Below, one piece after another: positions 1 to 5,247 of a stretch of DNA of 5,247 bases (its first letter is position 1; each line of letters starts with the position of its first letter). Origin of the DNA: Saprospirales bacterium (GTDB lineage Bacteria; Bacteroidota; Bacteroidia; Chitinophagales; JADJOU01); NCBI GenBank assembly GCA_947461165.1, contig CANHJR010000112.1, positions 1 through 5,247 of the forward strand, in the 5' to 3' direction. The notes beneath the pieces were generated by a model that worked only from the letters and a program-made list of their open reading frames with translations, did no database searches and had not been told where the DNA came from. A program made the position numbers and the translations under genes.

Positions 1-242
1 ATGGCAAACTAGATGTGGGCTATATTCGGAAAACAAATATATTGAGTTTTACCTGGGCTGGAATTTGCATATTGATCAAAAAACCAGAATGGAGTCGCGC
101 GATCAAATATTTTTCTACCGATGAAATCATGATTTATAATGATGCTCTCATGGAATATCAGGTAGATGGTGATCCAAAAACAACCAAGGGCAATCTGACA
201 ATAACGGTCATACCAAAACAGTTGAATTTTATTATTCCGTAG
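1..242 (+). CDS. Diacylglycerol/lipid kinase family protein, C-terminal fragment
   Basis: This is the last 79 codons of a gene that begins before the window; the reading frame is open from base 3 and ends at TAG 240-242. The fragment begins GKLDVGYIRK, and the two bases before it fit the end of an Asp codon, giving the DGxLDV motif of the C-terminal beta domain of YegS/DgkB-type lipid kinases. Near the end come YQVDGD and then ITVIPKQLNFIIP, matching the family's closing 'DGE ... v.P.al.vl.P' pattern. Members phosphorylate diacylglycerol or related lipids with ATP at the inner membrane face. The ATP-binding N-terminal domain (GGDGT motif) is outside the window, so substrate cannot be judged. 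In the closing motif the usual DGE is DGD here. The stop overlaps the deoC start by one base. Family assignment is fairly secure; exact substrate is unknown. Confidence 0.78.
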   Translation, partial: GKLDVGYIRKTNILSFTWAGICILIKKPEWSRAIKYFSTDEIMIYNDALMEYQVDGDPKTTKGNLTITVIPKQLNFIIP

Positions 243-880
243 TGAAGATTAGTAGGTATATCGATGCTACCATCTTGAATCCGAGTGCGGGTTTCGCATC
301 CTTTGATCGCTTGTTTTCTGATGCTATCCAGTTCGAGTTTCCTGCGGTATGCGTACCACCATTTATGGTTCAGAAAGCTAAACAAGCATTAAACGGCTCT
401 GCAACAAAAGTAGCCACAGTCGTTGGATTTCCGACTGGCTATCAAACCATTTCCACCAAGATTTTGGAACTGCGAGAATTGATCGATTTGGGTGCTAACG
501 AATTGGATTATGTGATTCATCGCGGTTTTTTGGCAGCAAATGATTTCGAACAAATAGAAGAAGAATTGCTCGCTTTTGTGAGTATTTGCAAGGATCATCT
601 TCGAGTTTCAAAATGGATCATCGAAGCATCTGAGCTGACTGATTTTCAGTTTGAAAAATGTATTGAAATTGCAAACAAAATAAGCCCAGATTACGTCAAA
701 ACATCTACAGGAGTATATGGCAAAGCGGACTTGGGTCAGGTCTCAAAAATGCGAACGACATTGAATCCCAATATCAAAATCAAAGCCGCAGGTGGAATCG
801 GGGATCTCGAAACTGCAATGAAGTTTATCGAAGCGGGATCCGACAGAATAGGCGTTTCCAGCTATTTAAAACTAGTCTAA
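242..880 (+). CDS. deoC: Deoxyribose-phosphate aldolase (DERA)
   Basis: This class I aldolase of 212 aa (a usual length for short bacterial DeoC) cleaves 2-deoxy-D-ribose 5-phosphate to acetaldehyde and glyceraldehyde 3-phosphate in the cytoplasm, at the end of deoxynucleoside catabolism. Family motifs occur in order: YIDATILNP (6-14), AVCVPP (35-40), TVVGFPTGYQT (59-69), GANELDYVIHRG (84-95), DYVKTSTG (150-157), IKAAGGI (180-186) and RIGVSSY (202-208). Asp89, the Schiff-base Lys153 and Lys181 align with E. coli Asp102, Lys167 and Lys201, so the enzyme should be active. Two positions look unusual: the common IDHT near the N-terminus is IDAT, and the Arg that normally follows the GGI/GGV phosphate-binding loop is Gly187. 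The GTG start at 242 is favoured because it places the first motif at the normal distance and no in-frame ATG precedes it. It shares one base with the lipid kinase stop (TAGTG), which suggests translational coupling. Confidence 0.95.
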   Translation: MKISRYIDATILNPSAGFASFDRLFSDAIQFEFPAVCVPPFMVQKAKQALNGSATKVATVVGFPTGYQTISTKILELRELIDLGANELDYVIHRGFLAANDFEQIEEELLAFVSICKDHLRVSKWIIEASELTDFQFEKCIEIANKISPDYVKTSTGVYGKADLGQVSKMRTTLNPNIKIKAAGGIGDLETAMKFIEAGSDRIGVSSYLKLV

Positions 881-885
881 GCTTA
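878..885. other. Convergent gene ends: both stop codons in one palindrome
   Basis: TAAGCTTA is a perfect 8-base palindrome. Its left half is the deoC stop (878-880) and its right half, read on the other strand, is the TAA stop of the 708-aa gene (883-885). Only GC (881-882) separates the genes. The palindrome does not extend (C877 against T886), and I see no GC-rich stem with a T-run nearby, so no intrinsic terminator lies between the two converging units. The transcripts probably overlap at their 3' ends. Confidence 0.5.
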
Positions 886-3009
886 TTTAATCTCCAATTT
901 ATTGGCGATTTGATCGGAAGTGACCCATCGGGTATATGCCTGAAGGAAAATGGCGCCTAAATTTTTGTCTGGCGACACATAATCCTTGAATTTATCCATA
1001 GCATATTTATTGAGCTTGATCTGTGATTCTGTCTTTTTCCAAATATCGACCCAGTATATGTCTTTGCCCTCGCGCACGGATTCTGAGATATTGAAAAGGA
1101 GCGGGTTGTTTACAACCATAGTCCCTATTTGTTTAGCAGATATGATATGGACATTGTTTGATCGTAGCAATACCTCATGCAGATTATTATAGCTTCCACA
1201 AGAACCAAGAAATACCATATCGGTCGACGCAGGGATTTGATCTATGGTATTCATAGCATAGTAACTATGTCCTCTATGCACCATCATTTGGATATCTTTT
1301 CCTACCTTGTTGATGGTATCGATAAGCTCCGCTTGACCATCGTATTCTGACTTCGGATGATTGGCATATATTTTTACCTTAGCACCCTTTATGGACTCTA
1401 TAATTACGATGTCTTTTTTGCGTGTGATGCGATAATTTGGATTTGTAAATGTCGTAATGAATGATGAAAAAGAGGCATCACCATCTTCATCATCATAGAA
1501 GAAATGTATCTGACGGTGCGTTTTGTCTCGTCCAAAAAGATTTTCCTTTGTCAATCGATCGATGGATTGAAGATTATATTTTGAAGCAATAGAACTATAC
1601 CACGACGAATCTTTTTGTTTTGGATTTACAAACAAGCTTTTCAATAGTCCATATATGACAATACCTCCACGGATGTTTCCAGTATTGACACGTTCATTTT
1701 CTTTTGATATATTGCTGCGCATGTATGCTACCAGAACGGTATCGGTGATACTACTATAGGCGTTTGCGACGTGAATTGCCGATCTCAAATCACCACCTGA
1801 TTTTTCGAGATTGCTAGTAAATTTCGCAATAAGTTCCCTTGATTTGTCCTTTGGCATTGTGTTTAAGAAATCACTCAATTTCCCATAGTTTGCACAGATT
1901 TTAATAAAGGTATGAAAGCGGTTATACTTCAATTTTTCCAGCATCTTGTCACCAGTTATTTTGTCTTGATTGATTCGATAGACGAGTCTTTCAAATACAC
2001 CATTGAAACTAGAGGTAAATATTTCTTCTTCACTATAGACCAGCAAGGTGTAAAGCTCTTCCCAATTAAAATCATCAATCGCTGCAAATCTAATTTTTGG
2101 ATCAGCCTCATTGTGCAGTTCATTGATCGTTCGCACATATTCTAAACTAGTATTGTGTAGCTCATCGTCAAGAGAGTAGGTCGCCTGAACATAATTGCTA
2201 TTGCGGATTTTGATCATTTTGCGAAGAAATTTGCGCTTGTCTTGAGAGATCAAATTCGCCTCTTCGATCGTAATATTGCCTTCAACAATATCATCTACGA
2301 TAACCATGCCTTTGGACAAAATATTGAACTCGGCAAAAAAACCACGCATGCCCATGACATATGGATTTGTATTGGATCGCAGAATATCTCGAATTCCAGT
2401 TGCGCCAATGAGATAATTTTTAGCCACGTTTGGCGCTACAATGGCACAGACCTCCACGACCGTATCTTTATATGGTCTTTCTTGAAATTTATGAAAGACC
2501 TTAAGCACTTCATTTGGAAATGTATTGGTGGATTGGATTAGAAAATCTTTGGCACATTTGTCATATTTATAAAAATAAATATTTTTTATTGAAAACAATG
2601 GGTCCGTAAGAAGAAAAGAGTGCACATCTCCTATCTCCATCGCACGCACAATGCCAAAGGCGTTTTCCAGAAGCTTATTATAATATTGTGGCATTTCATA
2701 GGTTCTACCAGTAACTTCGGATAGGGTCATAGCAAGGCCGTAAAGAAGATTTTTTTTCTGGTATGGATATAAAACACTACTCTCATTTATTTTTTTCTGG
2801 AGCGAGTCAGCATACTTGAAATAGGTATATTTATATTGAGGTCTCTGGTCATCTGAACGGTTCAGATTGATACCGCCATCGAGTCGACCATCAATACTAT
2901 CAATTCGACGTTGCTCGACTTCAATATATGGATTCATATCCACTGCCCCTTGAGATAGTAGTTTGGAGGACAATACGAAAAAGATAAAAAGTTGTAAGAT
3001 AGATTTCAT
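883..3009 (-). CDS. Secreted 708-aa protein with candidate caspase-like (clan CD) His/Cys domain
   Basis: I do not recognise a named family for the whole protein. Residues 1-20 form a signal peptide (Lys2, hydrophobic SILQLFIFFVLSS, then SKLLSQ), so it should be exported to the periplasm or beyond. Residues about 25-490 look mostly helical and soluble and match nothing I know. Residues about 499-695 look like a separate alpha/beta domain: a first strand HFFYDDEDG (502-510); strands IVIIES (534-539) and KVKIYAN (544-550); IQMMVHRGHSYY (573-584); MVFLGSCGSYNN (598-609); HIISAKQIGT (621-630). A strand ending in His followed by a strand ending in Cys within a small-residue loop is the layout of caspase, CHAT and gingipain folds; His578 or His581 and Cys604 are the candidate dyad. 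This is inference from pattern only. No T9SS sorting domain or C-terminal anchor is evident. The ATG start overlaps by one base the TAA stop of the SRPBCC-like gene (TAATG), indicating coupled translation. Confidence 0.8.
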   Translation of the reverse strand: MKSILQLFIFFVLSSKLLSQGAVDMNPYIEVEQRRIDSIDGRLDGGINLNRSDDQRPQYKYTYFKYADSLQKKINESSVLYPYQKKNLLYGLAMTLSEVTGRTYEMPQYYNKLLENAFGIVRAMEIGDVHSFLLTDPLFSIKNIYFYKYDKCAKDFLIQSTNTFPNEVLKVFHKFQERPYKDTVVEVCAIVAPNVAKNYLIGATGIRDILRSNTNPYVMGMRGFFAEFNILSKGMVIVDDIVEGNITIEEANLISQDKRKFLRKMIKIRNSNYVQATYSLDDELHNTSLEYVRTINELHNEADPKIRFAAIDDFNWEELYTLLVYSEEEIFTSSFNGVFERLVYRINQDKITGDKMLEKLKYNRFHTFIKICANYGKLSDFLNTMPKDKSRELIAKFTSNLEKSGGDLRSAIHVANAYSSITDTVLVAYMRSNISKENERVNTGNIRGGIVIYGLLKSLFVNPKQKDSSWYSSIASKYNLQSIDRLTKENLFGRDKTHRQIHFFYDDEDGDASFSSFITTFTNPNYRITRKKDIVIIESIKGAKVKIYANHPKSEYDGQAELIDTINKVGKDIQMMVHRGHSYYAMNTIDQIPASTDMVFLGSCGSYNNLHEVLLRSNNVHIISAKQIGTMVVNNPLLFNISESVREGKDIYWVDIWKKTESQIKLNKYAMDKFKDYVSPDKNLGAIFLQAYTRWVTSDQIANKLEIK

Positions 3010-3569
3010 TATTGTAATTCTAATTTATTGCTTTTTAGAACGCTATCCATATATTGAATAGTGTTTTGCACTTTCAAAAATTCATATTGTATCGTCGCTT
3101 TTGGCTTCAGAATATTGAAATAAATATTTGCCCAGGTATTATAGTACAATGGTTTTTCGGTGATTGTTACCAAGGTTTGATCTGGTTGGATTGAATCAAG
3201 TTTAATCTTATACCCAACAATTTGTTCGTATCTATAACTCCAAGTGACATAGTGAAACCGTGAATTTTTTTGTACCAAGACGGCTTTGTTGTTTTGCGAA
3301 TCATTCGCGCCATAGTATTCGGTCCACCTTGGAACTATGGTGTCATATATATTGTACTTTATTATTTCCTTTTTGGATTGGAGATAATTTTTTTTATCAA
3401 AAACGGCGGTCCAAACCTTGGAGATATTGTGTGGAATGGTTTTGGAATCTGAATTTCCAGAAGTCTTTGGTCTCAGAAAGGTAAGAAACACCAGTGTCAA
3501 AACACCAAGAAAACATACAATAAGAATAATGACGAGAGATTTTCTCAGAAGGGGATTAAAATGATTCAC
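3009..3569 (-). CDS. Membrane-anchored SRPBCC (START/Bet v 1-like) family protein
   Basis: The protein has 186 aa. Residues 11-32 form one strong membrane segment (SLVIILIVCFLGVLTLVFLTF), preceded by Arg9 and Lys10. A soluble domain follows from about residue 48 to 175. It has the order of cues seen in SRPBCC/polyketide-cyclase-like proteins: an N-terminal VWTAVFDKKNY helix (52-62), a beta-rich middle with WTEYYG (82-87), a late TLVTITEKPLYYNTWANIYF strand and turn (132-151), then a long C-terminal helix (157-177). The fold generally holds a hydrophobic ligand in a cavity; neither ligand nor reaction can be read here. GTG 3567-3569 is taken as the start because an in-frame TAA lies four codons upstream and the only other Met is near the C-terminus. 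A TAnnTTTG box lies four bases upstream. The gene follows the flippase gene by 28 bases and overlaps the 708-aa gene by one base. The family call is by pattern and moderately secure. Confidence 0.7.
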   Translation of the reverse strand: MNHFNPLLRKSLVIILIVCFLGVLTLVFLTFLRPKTSGNSDSKTIPHNISKVWTAVFDKKNYLQSKKEIIKYNIYDTIVPRWTEYYGANDSQNNKAVLVQKNSRFHYVTWSYRYEQIVGYKIKLDSIQPDQTLVTITEKPLYYNTWANIYFNILKPKATIQYEFLKVQNTIQYMDSVLKSNKLELQ

Positions 3570-3573
3570 GTTG

Positions 3574-3581
3574 CAAAATTA
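3574..3581 (-). promoter_or_regulatory. Possible Bacteroidetes -7 promoter box (TAATTTTG)
   Basis: Read on the minus strand, TAATTTTG is a perfect match to the Bacteroidetes sigma-A -7 consensus TAnnTTTG. It lies in the only spacer of the minus-strand cluster, between the flippase stop and the SRPBCC-like start. The -33 element (TTTG or TTG about 19-20 bases upstream) is not clear; the nearest T-run, ATTTTAG at about 3606-3612, is too far away. If active, transcription would begin almost at the GTG start and give a nearly leaderless mRNA for the last two genes. The match could be chance in A+T-rich sequence. Confidence 0.3.
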
Positions 3582-3597
3582 CATTTTTTATATCGGT

Positions 3598-5049
3598 CTA
3601 TTCTGCTAAAATAGTTCTAGCATAGTTCCATCTTTTCCAAGTAAAAAATGCACCTACCGTTAAGAACAAAATACTCATCAGGATTAGCTTGAAAATGGAT
3701 CCTTGAAAGATCGAAAAAACGACGGTTGAATACACGACACTAACGATAATCCACAGAATATTATATGTGAAATGGTAGGGAATGGGATAATGTTTTTGAC
3801 CCCAAAGGATGCCAACAAATGCCATAAATGAATAACAACCTAGTGTGGCGTACGCCGAACCGAGATACCCGATTTTTGGAATCAAAATATAGTTGAGACC
3901 AATTGTAATGAAGGCACCTAGTATAGTGATGATGGCTCCTTTGCTGGTATTGTCGGTCAGCTTGAACCAAATAGACGCATTATAGTACACTCCTAAAAAC
4001 AGCTTGGCAAGCAGCAGAATTGGGAGAATGATCAAACCTTCTTTATAGCTAGACTCATTGACCAAACAAACCAATTCTCTATTGAGGTTTGTAACAACTA
4101 AAATCATACAACAGGCAATTATGAAGAAATCCATAATAACGGCATAAGATAGCTTCGAATTTTTCTCTTTTGCCTGATTGAAGAAATAGGGTTCTGCTCC
4201 CATCCGAAAGGCTTGAATAGCCAGAACCATAATGATTGCCAATTTAAAATTGACATTATAAATGGCAACCTGAGATCGGTTTTCCGATACCGTTCCATTT
4301 AGCAATTCATCCAACATGGTTCGATCGATCACTTCATTGATCATGCCCGCCAGCCCTACAAAAATGAGTGGGATAGAATATTTAAAAATTCGCGCAAACA
4401 GGGCCTTGTCTATGGAGGATAACCCTTGAATAATTTGCTTTGAAAAATAACATGCTGTTAGAAACCAAGGAACAATATTTGCAATAAAAATGAGTAAAAC
4501 GGGGTCTGAAGAGTCCAGTCCCAAAAGCGGACGCCCTTGCTTATAGTACATAGAGATAAAAATGATGTTTAGCGCAATATTTAGAAAAATATTGAACATT
4601 TTTATCATCGAAAAATGAATTGGTCTCCCATTCAATCTAAGCTTTGCAAATGGAATATTACAAATATTTTCCAAAAACAAGGTACCTACGATTAGATAAA
4701 TATAAACCTCTTTTCCTTCGATATGTAGTAAACTGCAAATAGGTGATGCAAGCAGTGCCAATATGACAGATAAGAATAGACTATTGAGGAAGACGGTTGT
4801 TTGCGTTGTTTGAAAGACCTTGTCTGGATTGTTGTCTTTTGCAAACCTGAAATAGCTGGTTTCCATTCCGATCATATAAATAATATTGAGCAGCGCCACA
4901 TCAGCCATTAGGATTGCATAAGTTCCTAAGGCAGATTTATTTAAAATTAGTTGGCTGTAGTAGGGCGTGAGTCCCCAGTTTGCAAATCGTATGAGGATGG
5001 TACTTCCACCATATATCAGCGTTTGTCTAAAGAGCGTTTTTAGTGACAT
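3598..5049 (-). CDS. Wzx-like polysaccharide/oligosaccharide flippase (MOP superfamily)
   Basis: This protein of 483 aa has about 12-14 hydrophobic segments spread along its length, the usual size and layout of Wzx/RfbX and other MOP-superfamily exporters that move lipid-linked sugar units across the inner membrane. Recognisable cues are the N-terminal TLIYGGSTILIRFANWGLTPYY (5-31, interrupted only by the membrane core), IDRTML (241-246) after a membrane helix, FRMGAEPYFF (281-290), and LNYILIPKIGYLGSAYATL (385-403), the typical 'N..LIP..G..GaA.At' motif. The ATG at 5047-5049 is chosen: one base separates it from the EamA stop, an A-rich leader precedes it, and the protein then begins MSLKTLFRQ. 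A longer version from TTG at 5082 would add 11 residues inside the EamA gene and is unlikely. No glycosyltransferase or polymerase gene is in the window, so the substrate (O-antigen, exopolysaccharide or another glycan) is unknown. The gene is probably co-transcribed with the EamA gene. Confidence 0.88.
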   Translation of the reverse strand: MSLKTLFRQTLIYGGSTILIRFANWGLTPYYSQLILNKSALGTYAILMADVALLNIIYMIGMETSYFRFAKDNNPDKVFQTTQTTVFLNSLFLSVILALLASPICSLLHIEGKEVYIYLIVGTLFLENICNIPFAKLRLNGRPIHFSMIKMFNIFLNIALNIIFISMYYKQGRPLLGLDSSDPVLLIFIANIVPWFLTACYFSKQIIQGLSSIDKALFARIFKYSIPLIFVGLAGMINEVIDRTMLDELLNGTVSENRSQVAIYNVNFKLAIIMVLAIQAFRMGAEPYFFNQAKEKNSKLSYAVIMDFFIIACCMILVVTNLNRELVCLVNESSYKEGLIILPILLLAKLFLGVYYNASIWFKLTDNTSKGAIITILGAFITIGLNYILIPKIGYLGSAYATLGCYSFMAFVGILWGQKHYPIPYHFTYNILWIIVSVVYSTVVFSIFQGSIFKLILMSILFLTVGAFFTWKRWNYARTILAE

Positions 5050-5050
5050 A

Positions 5051-5247
5051 TTATTTTCTTTTACTGACCAGATATACTCCAATCAAAATCACAAACAAAG
5101 AGATAAAATGTGGCCAACCTATGGGTTCGCCATCTAGCCATCCCCAGAAAATTGCCATTAGTGGCATCAAATACGTATTCATAGATGCAAAAAGGGCATT
5201 TGTGCTTTTCATCAGAAGGTAAAAGAGCCATGAAGCGAACAAGGTTC
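5051..5247 (-). CDS. EamA-family (drug/metabolite) transporter, C-terminal fragment
   Basis: This is the last 64 codons of a gene whose 5' part lies beyond the right edge of the window; the frame is open to the edge and ends at TAA 5051-5053. The fragment shows the end of the second EamA repeat: SWLFYLLMKSTNALFASMN, then a helix with the conserved Pro (TYLMPLMAIFWGWL), the short loop LDGEPIGW with the family's Gly-Glu, and a final helix ISLFVILIGVYLV capped by SKRK. The basic tail suits a cytoplasmic C-terminus. EamA/DMT proteins are usually 10-helix exporters of metabolites or amino acids; the substrate cannot be told from this piece. The stop is one base from the flippase ATG, so the two are likely co-transcribed and perhaps coupled. 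The family call is good despite the truncation. Confidence 0.8.
   Translation of the reverse strand, partial: TLFASWLFYLLMKSTNALFASMNTYLMPLMAIFWGWLDGEPIGWPHFISLFVILIGVYLVSKRK

Noticed and set aside
34..41. TAnnTTTG match (TATATTTG) on the minus strand
   Set aside because: It lies inside the lipid kinase gene, antisense, with no minus-strand gene downstream in the window; expected by chance in A+T-rich DNA.
1551..1570. Inverted repeat TCAATC...GATTGA around ATCGATCGAT
   Set aside because: It lies in the middle of a coding region (SIDRL region of the 708-aa protein), is short, and has no T-run or promoter context; probably chance from Ile-Asp codons.
2242..2541. Plus-strand open frame of 99 codons inside the 708-aa gene
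   Set aside because: It lies wholly antisense to a long continuous gene, has no recognisable motif or leader, and its composition looks like a shadow frame.
3260..3484. Two overlapping plus-strand open frames opposite the SRPBCC-like gene
   Set aside because: They are antisense to a gene supported by a membrane segment, fold cues and a coupled downstream start; their Trp/Arg/Cys-rich translations look non-coding.
3761..3970. Minus-strand open frame of 69 codons within the flippase gene
   Set aside because: It is a different frame of the same strand inside a full-length membrane protein with family motifs; the translation (Gln/His/Arg-rich) has no sign of a real protein.
5050..5082. Longer flippase N-terminus starting at TTG 5082
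   Set aside because: It would overlap the EamA gene by about 30 bases with a rare start, while an ATG one base after the EamA stop gives a normal flippase N-terminus.

Overview
The window looks like a compact piece of a Bacteroidota (Bacteroidetes) chromosome. It is A+T-rich, genes abut or overlap by a base, Shine-Dalgarno signals are essentially absent, GTG starts occur, and there is one perfect match to the Bacteroidetes -7 promoter box (TAnnTTTG). Several proteins also resemble families common in that phylum. The lineage is inferred from these traits, not from a marker gene. I saw no RNA gene, mobile element, CRISPR array or tandem repeat, and no non-coding stretch longer than about 30 bases.

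Layout. The + strand (1-880) carries the 3' end of a diacylglycerol/lipid kinase gene. Its stop overlaps by one base the GTG start of deoC, which encodes deoxyribose-phosphate aldolase. The - strand (883-5247) carries a four-gene cluster, in transcription order: the 3' end of an EamA-family transporter, a Wzx-like polysaccharide flippase, a membrane-anchored SRPBCC-like protein of 186 aa, and a large secreted protein of 708 aa. The two groups converge at 878-885, where both TAA stops lie in one 8-base palindrome with only two bases between them.

How the genes may work together. deoC joins deoxynucleoside breakdown to central metabolism, and the lipid kinase probably acts on membrane lipid; their link is one of translation rather than an obvious pathway. 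The flippase, the anchored SRPBCC-like protein and the signal-peptide-bearing 708-aa protein all concern the cell envelope, but no common pathway can be read from the sequence.

The most interesting item is the 708-aa protein. Its C-terminal ~200 residues show a pattern like clan CD cysteine peptidases (caspase/CHAT/gingipain fold): a strand leading into HRGH, then a strand leading into GSCGS. It is preceded by a long, probably helical region I do not recognise. It is translationally coupled (TAATG) to the SRPBCC-like gene.
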